A stretch of 64,000 bases of DNA from Gemmatimonas phototrophica (GCF_000695095.2 NZ_CP011454.1:3100001-3164000), one strand, 5' to 3'. Positions 1 through 9,986 are shown, counted from the stretch's first letter. Program-made: numbers and translations. Notes: generated from the letters alone by a model not told the origin.

Positions 1-1
1 C

Positions 2-823
2 GTTCAGCTCCCGATTGAAAAGATCGAGGCCGGCGTGGTCGGCATGACGGCCGAACTTCAGGGCGATCCCATGGTGGGCGCCGAAGGCATCATGACGACC
101 GACACGCACCCTAAGGCGCTTTCCGCCAGCGTGGGCCCGGCGACCATCACCTGGGTCGCCAAGGGGTCGGGGATGATCGAGCCCAACATGGCCACCATGC
201 TGTCCTACATCTTCACCGATGCGGCCTTTGATGCCGCCACGCTCGATCGCCTGCTTCGCGCGGCCGTGGCCCCCTCGTTCAACATGCTGTCGGTCGACAC
301 GGACACCAGCACGTCGGACACCTGTGCCCTGCTGGCGAACGGATTGGCCGGCGCCGTGGACGAAACGGAATTTCTGCGTGTCCTGATTGCCGGCTGCACC
401 CGCATGACGCAGATCCTCGCCCGCGATGGCGAGGGGGCGGAACATCTCATCCGGGTCGAGGTGACGGGAGCCCTGACGGCACAGGAAGCACATGTGGTGG
501 CCAAGTCCATTGTGAACTCACCGTTGGTGAAAACGATGGTTCATGGCGCCGACCCCAATGTGGGGCGCCTGCTGATGGCCGTGGGCAAGTGTTTCGACTG
601 TACCATTCGCCCCGACACCACCGACGCCTGGATCAACGGCTTTCAGGTGGTAGGCCACGGCGAACGACTGGCCTTCGACGACGCCGTGGTGCGCACCACC
701 CTGTCGCAGGAAGTGGTGGTGCTGCGCGTGGCGTTGGGGGTCGGGAGCGGCGACGCCATCGCCTACGGCTGTGACTTCACCAAGGGGTACATCGAGGAGA
801 ATGCCTCGTACTACTCGTCGTAA
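2..823 (+). CDS. argJ: Glutamate N-acetyltransferase / amino-acid acetyltransferase ArgJ (3' part)
   Basis: C-terminal portion of ArgJ, which transfers the acetyl group from N-acetylornithine to glutamate (and in many species also uses acetyl-CoA) in the cyclic arginine pathway, in the cytoplasm. The frame is open from base 2, so the true start lies upstream of the window. The self-cleavage motif MIEPNMATML is present; its Thr (codon 194-196) is the nucleophile of the mature beta chain. Downstream are the conserved DGEGAEHLIRVEV and the typical C-terminus with GCDFTKGYIEENA. The last codons and the TAA lie inside a long inverted repeat that probably terminates transcription. The gene converges on the CheB/CheR fusion. 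Identification is secure; the 5' end is missing only because of the window edge. Confidence 0.96.
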   Translation, partial: VQLPIEKIEAGVVGMTAELQGDPMVGAEGIMTTDTHPKALSASVGPATITWVAKGSGMIEPNMATMLSYIFTDAAFDAATLDRLLRAAVAPSFNMLSVDTDTSTSDTCALLANGLAGAVDETEFLRVLIAGCTRMTQILARDGEGAEHLIRVEVTGALTAQEAHVVAKSIVNSPLVKTMVHGADPNVGRLLMAVGKCFDCTIRPDTTDAWINGFQVVGHGERLAFDDAVVRTTLSQEVVVLRVALGVGSGDAIAYGCDFTKGYIEENASYYSS

Positions 824-840
824 GGACGAGGAGTACGAGG
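804..840. terminator. Bidirectional hairpin spanning the argJ stop codon
   Basis: Arms 804-819 and 825-840 pair over 15 of 16 positions around the 5-nt loop GTAAG, which contains most of the argJ TAA stop. The hairpin lies between the convergent ends of argJ (plus strand, ends 823) and the CheB/CheR gene (minus strand, ends 849). No long T tract follows on either strand, so termination is inferred from position and symmetry. Confidence 0.6.
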
Positions 841-848
841 TACCGGCA

Positions 849-3800
849 CTACTCCGGAATCGCCGGCAGGTTGCCAAGATTGAGCTCCGCCACCTCGGCC
901 ACCCACTCGGTGAGTTGCTCTAGTTTGACGGCTTGGGCCGTGATGTCGAAATGCTGGACGAGGGCCCCCCGCGGGGAGATGTCGGCGAGGGCCGTGGCCT
1001 GCAGCAGAAAGAACCGACGCTTGTCTGGTGAGTGGCACGGGTACTGCAACTCGAAGCGCTCGCGCTTTCCGGCCAGTAATTCCCGCAGCCCGCGTCCCAC
1101 TGCTTGCGCCATGGGATCATCGACCGACGCGTTGCAGATCGCGACGTAGTTCAAGCCAATCCCCGATACCAGTGCCGGCGCGGCATCGTTGGCCTGCGCG
1201 TAGCGGGTCCATTCGGCATTGGTCTGCACGATGGTGCCATCGGGGCCCAGCACGGCGAGCGACGAGGGGATGGAGTCGAGGATATGCTGCAATCGCTCTT
1301 CGCCCCGCTTCACCTCGGTCACATCGATGACGCTGACAATGACGCCGTGCGGCCCCGCCTCGCCCGTGAGATACGGCAGCACCTTGATGTGCAGGTGCGA
1401 GCCATCCGGCGCCTGCACCTCATGTGATTCCGGGACGGACCCGACCATGACGCGACGGCACATGCCCACGATATCCACGCCGGGAACTTTGGCGGCGATA
1501 TGCTCCAGCGGCCGCCCGATATCCTGCGGCATCACGTTGAGCAACCGCAGCGCCGCATCGGTGAACTTGCGAATGCGCAACGAGGAGTCCACGAACAGCG
1601 TGCCAACGCCGGTGGTGCGCAGCAGGTTCTCGATATCGTTATTCAGGCTGATGAGCTCGGCGATCTTTTCCTGATACTCGGCGTTGACCGTCTGCAACTC
1701 CTCGTTCACCGACTGCAGTTCTTCGTTGGTACTCTGCAACTCCTCATTGGAGGCCAGCAACTCTTCATTGGTCGCCTGCAACTCCTCGTTGGAGGTTTCC
1801 AATTCTTCAATCGTGGCCTGCAGATTCTCCTTGGTGTATTGCAGCTCGTGCTCCAGCTGCGACAACCGGAGCGACGATGAGTCGTCGGCGGCAAATCGAT
1901 CGGCCACGCCACCATCGAGCGGTTTGGGACCGCTCTCAAAGAAGATCACATAGGTCCGCTGCCGATCAGGGCCGATATCCAGTGGCCGGACATGCAGGCG
2001 CACCGTCGGTGCGTTCGGCTCCACCTCGATGCCTTCAAAGAGGACATCCCGGTTTTCCTTGGCGACGCGTGCCAGCGCCGCTCGAAGCGCCGCACTCAAC
2101 TGGCGCGGCAGCAGCTTGAAGATTTCCAGCGTGGAGCGACCGGCCGGTACCTTGAGCAGTCCGGAGACATCCCCGAAGGTGTGCAGCAACTGGTAGTCCG
2201 CATCCAGCACCACACAGCGCAGCTTGAGGACATCCGTGAGTTCCTGGAACACGTGTTCCAGCAGCCCTTCATCGCTCGCCGAGCGCGACACATTGGCGCG
2301 CGTGGCGAGGACGGCCTGTTCGGCGGCGGTCGTCACCGAAAACGACTGCATCATGGGACGGCGCGGCCGTGTGGGCAGCGCTTCGGCCAGTGAATGACGC
2401 CCCGGCTGCAGGGCCTGATACATCTTCCACTTGGCGTCGACTACTTCAAAGAGCGAGGCCAGTGGCCCCAAGGTTTCGCTGGAGCCCAGAAACAGAAAGC
2501 CACGCGCGCGCAGGGCATAAGCGAGCAGCGCAATCACGCGACGCTGGAGATCGGTGCCCAGATAGATCAGCATGTTGCGGCAGGACACGAAGTCCATGCG
2601 CGTGAGCGGCGGATCCTTGAGCAGGTTATGGCGGGCGAAGATGACACGGTCACGCAACGCCCGGCTGACCTTGTAGCCGTCGCCGTCGGCCACGAACCAG
2701 CGCGACAGTCGCTCCGGCGTCATGTCGGCGGCGATGGAATCGCCGTAGCGGCCCGCGGCCGCAAACTCCACGGCATCCTGATCCACATCGGTGGCAAAGA
2801 CGCGAATGCTGCGCGTCAGCTTTTGCCGTTCGAGCGCCTCGAGGAGCAGAATGACCACGGAGTACGGTTCTTCCCCGGTAGAGCAGGCGGGAATCCAGAG
2901 ACGCATCTCCGCGTCGGGCGGCGTGTCGGCAATGAGTTGCGGGATGACCCGTTGCTCCAACAGCCGGAACGCTTCCTCATCGCGAAAAAACTTGGTGACA
3001 TTGATGAGCAGATCGCGATGCAGCTGCACCAGTTCCTGCTTGGAATCCTCGAGCATCCGGACATAATCATCCCACCCCAGCCCGGGGTGCATGAGCACCC
3101 GCCGCTCGATGCGCCGGATGATCGTGTTGGGCTTGTAGCCGGTGAAGTCGGTTCCCAGCCGGTCCCGGAGAAGCCCCAGTACGCGCTGCACCTGTGACGC
3201 CGTCCCGGCCCCCTGCTCTCCACTGCTCAGCGCCCGCACGCCGCCGCGGCGCAGGAAGAATTGGGCAACCGTTGCGGGGATGTCACCGACGGCGAGCACC
3301 TGATCGGCCAGCCCCGTCGCCACCACACTGCGCGGCATGCCGTCGAACTGCGCCTCGGTGGGGTCCTGCACCAGCACAAGACCGCCTTCCGCCTTGAGCT
3401 CGCGTGCCCCGCGGGTCCCGTCACTGCCGGTGCCGGAGAGCACGACGCCCACCGCGAACTCGCCACGGGCATGGGCCAGTGACGCAAAGAACACATCGAT
3501 GGGGAGATGCAGCCCGTGCCCGGCCGGCTGCTCCGACAGCCGCAGCTCCGCACCGTCGATGGTCATGTTGGTCTTGGGCGGATTGAGATAGACCGTGTCC
3601 GGTTCGATCCGCATGCCGTCTTCCGCCCGCACTACCTGCAACGTGGTGTGACGGCGCAGCAGCTCCACCATGAGCGACTTGTGATCCGGCGACAGGTGCT
3701 GCACCACTACGTACGCAATGCCGCGGTTGGGATCGGCGTTGTCGAAGAACTGTTGCAATGCCTCAAGACCGCCGGCGCTCGCCCCGATTGCGCAGATGGC

Positions 3801-3866
3801 CAGCGCCGGGGCTTCGCCGGGGCTGGCAATGTCGGTCACGCCACTATCCTGCACGGGAGTGCTCAT
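849..3866 (-). CDS. CheB-CheR fusion protein with coiled coil and PAS domains
   Basis: A 1005-residue signalling protein. Residues about 20-205 are a CheB methylesterase domain without a receiver: Ser30 in GASAGG, His in QHLSPDH and Asp in GTGSDG form the expected triad. Residues about 230-490 are a CheR methyltransferase with the SAM-binding TGEEPYS. About 650-725 is a coiled coil built of heptads such as SNEELQSTNEELQ. Two PAS domains follow (about 730-850 and 860-1000). Such fusions are known in many bacteria and may modify receptors or act as adaptors; their targets are mostly unknown. The start overlaps the upstream kinase gene by 23 bp, indicating cotranscription and probable functional coupling. 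No cheA or cheW gene is nearby; one MCP gene lies at 8.0-10.0 kb. Confidence 0.92.
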   Translation of the reverse strand: MSTPVQDSGVTDIASPGEAPALAICAIGASAGGLEALQQFFDNADPNRGIAYVVVQHLSPDHKSLMVELLRRHTTLQVVRAEDGMRIEPDTVYLNPPKTNMTIDGAELRLSEQPAGHGLHLPIDVFFASLAHARGEFAVGVVLSGTGSDGTRGARELKAEGGLVLVQDPTEAQFDGMPRSVVATGLADQVLAVGDIPATVAQFFLRRGGVRALSSGEQGAGTASQVQRVLGLLRDRLGTDFTGYKPNTIIRRIERRVLMHPGLGWDDYVRMLEDSKQELVQLHRDLLINVTKFFRDEEAFRLLEQRVIPQLIADTPPDAEMRLWIPACSTGEEPYSVVILLLEALERQKLTRSIRVFATDVDQDAVEFAAAGRYGDSIAADMTPERLSRWFVADGDGYKVSRALRDRVIFARHNLLKDPPLTRMDFVSCRNMLIYLGTDLQRRVIALLAYALRARGFLFLGSSETLGPLASLFEVVDAKWKMYQALQPGRHSLAEALPTRPRRPMMQSFSVTTAAEQAVLATRANVSRSASDEGLLEHVFQELTDVLKLRCVVLDADYQLLHTFGDVSGLLKVPAGRSTLEIFKLLPRQLSAALRAALARVAKENRDVLFEGIEVEPNAPTVRLHVRPLDIGPDRQRTYVIFFESGPKPLDGGVADRFAADDSSSLRLSQLEHELQYTKENLQATIEELETSNEELQATNEELLASNEELQSTNEELQSVNEELQTVNAEYQEKIAELISLNNDIENLLRTTGVGTLFVDSSLRIRKFTDAALRLLNVMPQDIGRPLEHIAAKVPGVDIVGMCRRVMVGSVPESHEVQAPDGSHLHIKVLPYLTGEAGPHGVIVSVIDVTEVKRGEERLQHILDSIPSSLAVLGPDGTIVQTNAEWTRYAQANDAAPALVSGIGLNYVAICNASVDDPMAQAVGRGLRELLAGKRERFELQYPCHSPDKRRFFLLQATALADISPRGALVQHFDITAQAVKLEQLTEWVAEVAELNLGNLPAIPE

Positions 3867-6126
3867 TCGTCACGGATGAGTCAGAGGGCACGTTGGGAGG
3901 GCCATCAAGCACGCTGCGGACACGCGCGAGAAAATCGCCCGTGGTCCACGGCTTCTGGATAATGGGGGCATCACAGGGGGCTTGCACGTGCTGGCCGGTG
4001 TAACTACCACCGGCATAGCCCGTCACCCACACAATACGTGACTGCGCCGCGAACTGTCGAGCGGCTTCCAGAACTCGGGAGCCATCGCCGTGTGGCATCA
4101 CGACATCGGATACCAGCAGATCGTACGGGGGCGCGTCCGATTCCGCCTGTCGTTGGAGGAGGGCGGCGGCATCGTTCCCGCTCACGGCTTCAGTGACCGT
4201 ATAACCGGCCCGGCGCAGGACCCTGGCGGAGAGTATCCGGATCGCGTCGTCATCCTCCACCAGCAGGATGTGCTCATGGCCCAGACGGCCGCCGGCAGCG
4301 AACGCCACCGGGGCCTCCGCACCGGAGCGCATCTCGGCATCAACGGGGAAATGCAGGGCCACCGTGGTTCCCTCGCCCAGGTCGCTCTCGATCGATACAC
4401 GCCCCCCCATTTGCTCCATCAGGCCGTATACCATGGACATGCCAAGTCCGGTGCCCTCGCCCACGCTCTTGGTGGTATAAAACGGCTCGAAGATGCGGGA
4501 TAGCGTTTCCGCCGACATGCCGGTACCGGTGTCGGTCACTGTTACCACGACATGTCGGAGCGGATGCACGTCATGGGGGACGCCCGCGCCGACCCGTGCC
4601 GCGCCGGAGGCCGTGCGGACGAGGATGCGCAGGTCGCCTCCGCCCTCCCGCATCGCATCCCGGGCGTTGGTCGCCAAGTTGAGCAGAATCTGCTGGACGG
4701 CCGTGGCGTCCGCGAGCACGGAGGGCATATCGCCCTCCACCTGGCAGTGCACGACGATGGTTTCCGGGAGAAGGCGCTTCAGGATGCCGGAGACATCACG
4801 CATGAGTGTAACAATCCGGGTGGATCCCACTCGCAACTGTTCGCGGCGTCCAAAGGCCATGAGCTTGCGCACCATGTCCGCGCCGCGCTGGGCGGCGCGC
4901 AGCATCTCGGTGAGGCCTTCCCGGACATCGTGCCGCACTTGCTCGTCCGACAGCAACAGATCCGCATGCGCCAAAATGATGGTCAGGATATTGTTGAAGT
5001 CGTGCGCAATGCCACCGGTGAGCTGCCCCAGGGCTTCCATCTTTTGCGCCTGCCGGAGCTGCAGTTCCAACTGACGCGCCGCGGTCATGTCGCGAACAAT
5101 GGCCACATGACGGCCCGGGATGATGTTGGCGCGGCTGGCATACTCCACTTCCACCATCGTGTTGTCCGCTCGGCGAAGCCGCAACACGCCTCGGCTGGCC
5201 CCTTCGCGCAGCAGTATGGCATGCTGTTCGTGCAACGCCGCGTGATCTTCGGGCACAACCAGGTCGATCAGCGAGAATGTGCCCGAGGGCTCGTCGGATG
5301 CCGCCATGAGCGTGTTGACGGCGGCGTTGGTGCGCAGCACACGCATACGGTCGTCGTACATGACAATCCCATCGAGCGCCCCATCAAAGACCGCCTTGAA
5401 GTGGGCCAGTGCCTCCTTGCGCTCCCGTTGCTCCCGGTGCGATTCCGTGGTGTCGAAATGCTGAACGACGGCTCCCGCGTGGCCACTGAGCGCATTGATG
5501 GACAGGCGGTACCATTGCTCTTCGTCGCTTGCCGGCAGGCGGTACTCCATATCGAAGGCGAGGGCCTTGCGAGTGAGTACCGAGCGCAGTCCGTCCCCTA
5601 CCGCGGCGGCTTCGTGGTCACCAACGGCCGCAGAGCGATCACAGACATCGAGATAGCTGGCCCCAATGCCGGCGTTTTCCAGCGCAAGGCCGTTCTCGCG
5701 CGCCGAGACGTGCCAGCGGGCATTGCCGGAGAGAATGCGGCCGTCGCCGTCGAGAATGAGCAGACTGGCCGGGAGCGCATCCAGCACCTCATCGAGAGAC
5801 TGTACGTGGCGCTCCAGATGCTCCGTGTGGGTGCGTTCCACGGTGACATCCAGCAGGCGTACCAGCCGTGCTGCGGTTCCCGACCACACGCAGGCGTTCC
5901 ATGACGCCGCATAGACGTGCCGCTGCCCCTCATGATCGGCAGCGACCTCCACCGGAGACTGCTCTACAGTCGCCAGGTGCTGCAGGGCGCGGGGCTCGGA
6001 CAGCAGCCGCTGGTCGAACGACGTGCTGGCGGCCAGCAGGGCCCCAGCCGCATCGAGCACGATGTGGGTATCAGGAAACGCATCGAGTGTAAGCTGGCCA
6101 GGCTCGAGGACTATCGGTTGGATCAA
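3844..6126 (-). CDS. PAS-containing hybrid histidine kinase with C-terminal receiver
   Basis: A 760-residue cytoplasmic sensor kinase with no membrane segment visible. It has PAS-like regions at about 15-95, 105-230 and 240-350. The HisKA dimerisation domain carries phospho-acceptor His375 in GGIAHDFNNIL. The HATPase has an N box (LLNLATNARDAM), a G1 box (DTGTG) and a G2 box (GEGTGLGMSM). The C-terminal receiver has acidic pocket residues 625-626, phospho-acceptor Asp674 and Lys725. The called start is TTG at 6126; no strong ribosome site is visible, so the first residues are uncertain. It is the first gene of a two-gene unit with the CheB/CheR fusion. The PAS at 105-230 resembles the last PAS of that neighbour, suggesting related inputs. 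No output regulator is encoded adjacent. Confidence 0.92.
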   Translation of the reverse strand: MIQPIVLEPGQLTLDAFPDTHIVLDAAGALLAASTSFDQRLLSEPRALQHLATVEQSPVEVAADHEGQRHVYAASWNACVWSGTAARLVRLLDVTVERTHTEHLERHVQSLDEVLDALPASLLILDGDGRILSGNARWHVSARENGLALENAGIGASYLDVCDRSAAVGDHEAAAVGDGLRSVLTRKALAFDMEYRLPASDEEQWYRLSINALSGHAGAVVQHFDTTESHREQRERKEALAHFKAVFDGALDGIVMYDDRMRVLRTNAAVNTLMAASDEPSGTFSLIDLVVPEDHAALHEQHAILLREGASRGVLRLRRADNTMVEVEYASRANIIPGRHVAIVRDMTAARQLELQLRQAQKMEALGQLTGGIAHDFNNILTIILAHADLLLSDEQVRHDVREGLTEMLRAAQRGADMVRKLMAFGRREQLRVGSTRIVTLMRDVSGILKRLLPETIVVHCQVEGDMPSVLADATAVQQILLNLATNARDAMREGGGDLRILVRTASGAARVGAGVPHDVHPLRHVVVTVTDTGTGMSAETLSRIFEPFYTTKSVGEGTGLGMSMVYGLMEQMGGRVSIESDLGEGTTVALHFPVDAEMRSGAEAPVAFAAGGRLGHEHILLVEDDDAIRILSARVLRRAGYTVTEAVSGNDAAALLQRQAESDAPPYDLLVSDVVMPHGDGSRVLEAARQFAAQSRIVWVTGYAGGSYTGQHVQAPCDAPIIQKPWTTGDFLARVRSVLDGPPNVPSDSSVTNEHSRAG

Positions 6127-6302
6127 TATCAGATTCCGGGAGACTGGCAGCAGTGACAGTAACCCAACGTCGGGCTTGCTTGTTGAATAGGGTGGCCTGC
6201 ACGCCGTGGCGCAATGGGGTTTCCATATTCCGGTCGTGTAATACGCTTCACCCTTCGGACTCCTGCCACCACGTCCGGTAACTGCATTGACGCCGGCGAG
6301 GG

Positions 6303-7841
6303 TCAGCGCAACGTCGGTACGCGCCAGTGGCGCGTCTGCTGTTCGTAGTCGTACGCGAGGGAAATCAGCCGCGCTTCACTCCACGCACGCCCGAAAAACG
6401 ACACGCCGGCCGGCAATCGATTTTGGCGGGTGTAGCCCATGGGCACGGTGATGGCCGGAAAGCCCGTGGTGGGCGAAAAGAGCTGACTGTTGTCGCCGTG
6501 CGGGGAATTGAGGTCCCCAATGAGTCGCGGGGGATTGCTCCACGTGGGGTACACCATGGCGTCGAGCTGCAGCGAATCCATGAGCTGGGTCACCGCCACC
6601 CGGAGGGCGCTACGCACCCGTTCGCGCGATTGACAGCCGCTGCTCTCTTCGGGCGCCTGGGTGACCTGCGCGGCGTCGCGCAAACGCGGCTCCACCGTGG
6701 GATGGAAGCGACGGCTGCGGAGAATCTGGTCGATGGTTTTGACTGGGGCATTGGGAGCGCGCGCCGCCAGGTACCGCTCCAGATCCGCCTTGAATCGGTT
6801 ACAGCCGCCCTGCTGCAGACGCTGAATGGCATCGAGCGAGTCTACGGCGACCGTATCCAGGACGATGGCGCCGGCGCGGCGCAGATCGGCCACGGCGCGT
6901 TCAAACACTCCCTTCACTTCCGGGTCGAGCGTTGGGCGGTCGTAGGCCTGCCGCAGCACGCCAATCCGGGCCCCACGCAGCGCCCCTGGTCGGAGGGCGT
7001 CCAGATAGCTGACCGCACGACGGGCGTCGGCCGGTGCCGTGACCGTGTCGGCGGGGTCACTGTGGGCGATCACATCAAACACCGTCACCGCATCGGCCAC
7101 ACTGCGGGCCATGGGGCCGGCCACATCGGCGGTGGCATTGAGCGGGACCACACCGGCGCGCGAGGTGAGGCCCATGGTGGAGCGAATTCCCACCAGGGCC
7201 TGATGCGCGGACGGGCCGCGAATGGAGTTTCCGGTATCGGTGCCCAATCCCAACGTGCCAAAGCCAGCCGCCACGGCCGCCGCGGTGCCACCACTCGACC
7301 CGGCGGTCACCCGGTCCAGGGCGTAGGGATTCCTGGTGTACCCCGGCAAAATGGAGCTGACGGTTTCGTACGGGGTGAACGCCCACTCGGCGAGGTTGCT
7401 CTTCGCCAGCACGATTGCGCCAGCCGCCTTCACCTGGCGGACCATGGTGGCATCCTGCAGAGGCGTCCACCCTTCGAGCGCCAACGACCCGGCGGTGGTT
7501 TGCAGCCCGCGGGTCTCGAAGTTGTCCTTCACAATGAGCGGGATGCAGTGCAGCGGTCCCACCGGCTTCCCGGCGGCCGCGTGTGCATCGAGGGAATCAG
7601 CCACCTGCAGTGCCGCAGGGTTTACCAGCACGATGCTGTTGATGGCCGGGCCCTGTTTATCGAGCGCCTCGATACGCGCGAGATACTGCTGCACCAGCGA
7701 GCGGCAGGTGATCCGCTTCGAGGCCAACGCCGTACGTACCGTGTGTACGGAGGCCGTTTCGGCAGGAAACGTCGCGCGGGCCGGGCGCTGCGCGCTCAGT
7801 GCGACGGGGGCAAGACAGAGCAAAACAAAGGAGAGGCGCAT
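6303..7841 (-). CDS. Secreted amidase (amidase-signature family)
   Basis: An amidase-signature hydrolase of 512 residues that probably cleaves a carboxamide; the substrate is unknown. The Ser-cisSer-Lys triad is visible: Lys105 in IVKDNF, cis-Ser182 in GSSGG and nucleophile Ser206 in GNSIRGP, where the usual GGSIR has an Asn. I chose the ATG at 7841 because it gives a classical signal peptide (MRLSFVLLCLAPVALSAQ). A longer frame opens at TTG 7916 but runs into an intergenic inverted repeat. The signal peptide separates it from GatA, the cytoplasmic tRNA amidotransferase subunit, so a periplasmic or outer-membrane role is likely. It lies downstream of the chemoreceptor gene on the same strand, separated by a hairpin. 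Confidence 0.88.
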   Translation of the reverse strand: MRLSFVLLCLAPVALSAQRPARATFPAETASVHTVRTALASKRITCRSLVQQYLARIEALDKQGPAINSIVLVNPAALQVADSLDAHAAAGKPVGPLHCIPLIVKDNFETRGLQTTAGSLALEGWTPLQDATMVRQVKAAGAIVLAKSNLAEWAFTPYETVSSILPGYTRNPYALDRVTAGSSGGTAAAVAAGFGTLGLGTDTGNSIRGPSAHQALVGIRSTMGLTSRAGVVPLNATADVAGPMARSVADAVTVFDVIAHSDPADTVTAPADARRAVSYLDALRPGALRGARIGVLRQAYDRPTLDPEVKGVFERAVADLRRAGAIVLDTVAVDSLDAIQRLQQGGCNRFKADLERYLAARAPNAPVKTIDQILRSRRFHPTVEPRLRDAAQVTQAPEESSGCQSRERVRSALRVAVTQLMDSLQLDAMVYPTWSNPPRLIGDLNSPHGDNSQLFSPTTGFPAITVPMGYTRQNRLPAGVSFFGRAWSEARLISLAYDYEQQTRHWRVPTLR

Positions 7842-7899
7842 GGCGGGAATATGCCGGAGGGGCAGAGAAAAGCCACTGCGGTGGGGGAACAACAGAAGA

Positions 7900-7958
7900 G
7901 CGGTTGAGGAAGACAATTGCGGTTGTCTTCCCCAACCGCTGTTGTCTTCCTCAACCGC
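7900..7958. terminator. Nested inverted repeat between chemoreceptor and amidase genes
   Basis: Perfect 17-bp arms (GCGGTTGAGGAAGACAA at 7900-7916 and its complement at 7942-7958) enclose 25 bp that contain a second hairpin, GCGGTTG at 7919-7925 and CAACCGC at 7933-7939. It lies 45 bp beyond the chemoreceptor stop (8004, minus strand). It could end that transcript or be a mobile or REP-like repeat unit. The AACCGC motif recurs near 16.4 and 63.3-63.6 kb. Confidence 0.55.
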
Positions 7959-8003
7959 AGTGGCAGTCCCGAACTGCAGTTGCAGTCCGAACCGCTTTTA
8001 ACC

Positions 8004-9986
8004 TCAGGCAGCCTGCCGACGGCGGGCGTTGACCGACACCCGGTCGGGCTGACGTGTTTCGATGTCGCGGGTCTTGAAGCCCTTGACCACTTCGGTGAGG
8101 TGTGCCGACTGCCCCTGGAGCTCTTCGGCGGCGGCGGCGGATTCCTCCGCGTTGGCGGCCACCTGCTGGGTCACCTCGCTCATCACTTCCACGCCGCGGC
8201 CAATTTCCTTGATGCCGCGGGCCTGAAGTTCCGCGCCAGCCACGATCTCTTCGATGGTCGCCGACATGTGTTCCACGTGTTGCTTCGCGGCCGTCAGCTG
8301 TTCGCGTACGGCCTGCTCACGGGTGACACCGCCGTCCACGTTCTGAATTTCCTCGTCAATGAGGGCGGCGGTCTGCTTGGCTGCCTCGGCGGAGCGAATG
8401 GCCAGCGCGCGCACTTCTTCGGCCACGACGGCAAAGCCACGACCGGCATCACCGGCACGCGCCGCTTCCACCGCAGCATTGAGCGCCAGCAAGTTGGTCT
8501 GGAAGGCGATTTCGTCGATCGTCTTCACGATGCGCTTGGTGGCGTCGGCGGACTGCTTGATGCGTTGCATGTCGGCGTGCAACTCCTGCATCGCTTCCGA
8601 GCCGCGCAACACACTTTCGGTGGCCTGCCCCGCGCTGGCCTTTACCTCACCGGCCTGCAGGGCCGATTTGGCGGCAATGCTGCTAAGCTCCGACAACGAC
8701 GCACCAATTTCTTCGGCGTTTGCGGCTTGCGTGGAGGCCCCATGCGCCAACTGCTGACTGCCCTCATTGAGCTGTTGTGACGCATCATCGACCTGGAAGA
8801 CCGCAGCGCGCACCTGCCCCACCGTATTGGCAATCTGCCGAATCGCCACATTGAGCGATTCTTGTACTTGGGCGAACTCGCCGTGGAAATCGCCGTCCAT
8901 GCGCGCTTCGAGATTCCGCTCGGCCATCTGCTCAAGCACGCGGCGTGCTTCGGCCAGCGGCGTAGCCACCGCGTCCATAACGCCCTCCACGCCGCGCAGC
9001 ACCTCAACGTACCGCCCTTCCAGCTGCGCAACATTGGCCCGTACATCAAACCGTCCTTCCCGTGCGGCGGTGGCCAGACGATCAATTTCCTGCACGGCGT
9101 GGCCGACCGCATGTTGCGCCTGATCGCACGCATTCAGCGACGTCGTGCACTCCTGCGCCATACGATCCACGGCCTGCGCCACAACGCCCAGTTCATCACC
9201 GCTGGTGTCATCGAGCGGAGCGAACCGATGCGCGTCGACCTGCGCCTTCTGACCACGCGCCAAGGCCGATAGGGAGGTGGATACCGCGCTCACACCGTAC
9301 TGTTGCAAGGTACCGATTTGCGTCGAAATGCGATCGAGACGTTCTCCGAGGGTGGTCGCCATGCGCCACGCGTACCACAAGCCGGCAACGAAGAACACGA
9401 CGAAACTGCCCCAGATGAACCAGGAGGCGCGCGCGAACGAACTCTCGGTTTCCGCCTTGACCGTACCACTCATGGCCTGAATGCGGTCACCAAACGCTTC
9501 CATGCCGTCTTCCACTTCCGTGAAGCTGACGAGAAAGCGCTGGTAGAGTTCGGAGGACTTGGCCGGATCAGAGAGCGCCACTTCCTGCACGGCGCCTGCG
9601 GCGGCCGCATATTCGGAAACGCTTTTGCGCAGCGCAGGCATTTGCGCGGCAATGGGCGTGGCGGCGAGCAGCTTGTCGGCTTCATTGAGCGACGCCATGA
9701 AACGCGCGGCATGCTCGCCGAGCGCATCTTGCGAGGCCTTCACGGCCGCGCTGTCTCCGCGTTGGGCAGAGAATAGCGCTTCCAGCACATCGGCTCGCAT
9801 GGCATCGTGCATCATGTCGCTATCCATCTGATAGCGCTGTGCGGTGTTGTTTTCCACAAGATCTGCCGTCGCGCCGCGGGCGAGCCGGAGCGAACCTTGA
9901 CCAGCAACAGCGACTGCAAGAATGCCGGCTGCGCCAAGGAAGGCCACAGCGCGTAAACGCGCGCGAACAGTGCGGAGGGCAAACAT
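8004..9986 (-). CDS. Methyl-accepting chemotaxis protein
   Basis: A membrane chemoreceptor of about 660 residues. From the N-terminus it has a first membrane segment (about 8-28), a mostly helical periplasmic sensor of about 150 residues, a second membrane segment ([19 protein letters not shown]), HAMP-like segments (a second copy near the [18 protein letters not shown] stretch) and a long cytoplasmic four-helix signalling domain. The hairpin tip has the conserved [20 protein letters not shown]. The C-terminus is short and lacks an NWETF-type CheR/CheB tether. ATG 9986 is preferred over GTG 9998 because the signal anchor starts directly after it; spacing to a ribosome site does not settle the choice. 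The ligand is unknown. No chemotaxis core genes are adjacent, though the CheB/CheR fusion is 4 kb away on the same strand. Confidence 0.93.
   Translation of the reverse strand: MFALRTVRARLRAVAFLGAAGILAVAVAGQGSLRLARGATADLVENNTAQRYQMDSDMMHDAMRADVLEALFSAQRGDSAAVKASQDALGEHAARFMASLNEADKLLAATPIAAQMPALRKSVSEYAAAAGAVQEVALSDPAKSSELYQRFLVSFTEVEDGMEAFGDRIQAMSGTVKAETESSFARASWFIWGSFVVFFVAGLWYAWRMATTLGERLDRISTQIGTLQQYGVSAVSTSLSALARGQKAQVDAHRFAPLDDTSGDELGVVAQAVDRMAQECTTSLNACDQAQHAVGHAVQEIDRLATAAREGRFDVRANVAQLEGRYVEVLRGVEGVMDAVATPLAEARRVLEQMAERNLEARMDGDFHGEFAQVQESLNVAIRQIANTVGQVRAAVFQVDDASQQLNEGSQQLAHGASTQAANAEEIGASLSELSSIAAKSALQAGEVKASAGQATESVLRGSEAMQELHADMQRIKQSADATKRIVKTIDEIAFQTNLLALNAAVEAARAGDAGRGFAVVAEEVRALAIRSAEAAKQTAALIDEEIQNVDGGVTREQAVREQLTAAKQHVEHMSATIEEIVAGAELQARGIKEIGRGVEVMSEVTQQVAANAEESAAAAEELQGQSAHLTEVVKGFKTRDIETRQPDRVSVNARRRQAA

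Noticed and set aside
1690-1830. Repetitive 21-bp pattern suggesting a repeat array
   Set aside because: It encodes the heptad coiled coil of the CheB/CheR fusion, so it is coding structure rather than a DNA array or CRISPR.
4552-5904. 450-codon plus-strand frame over the hybrid kinase
   Set aside because: It overlaps a complete kinase with all catalytic boxes and has no domain itself.
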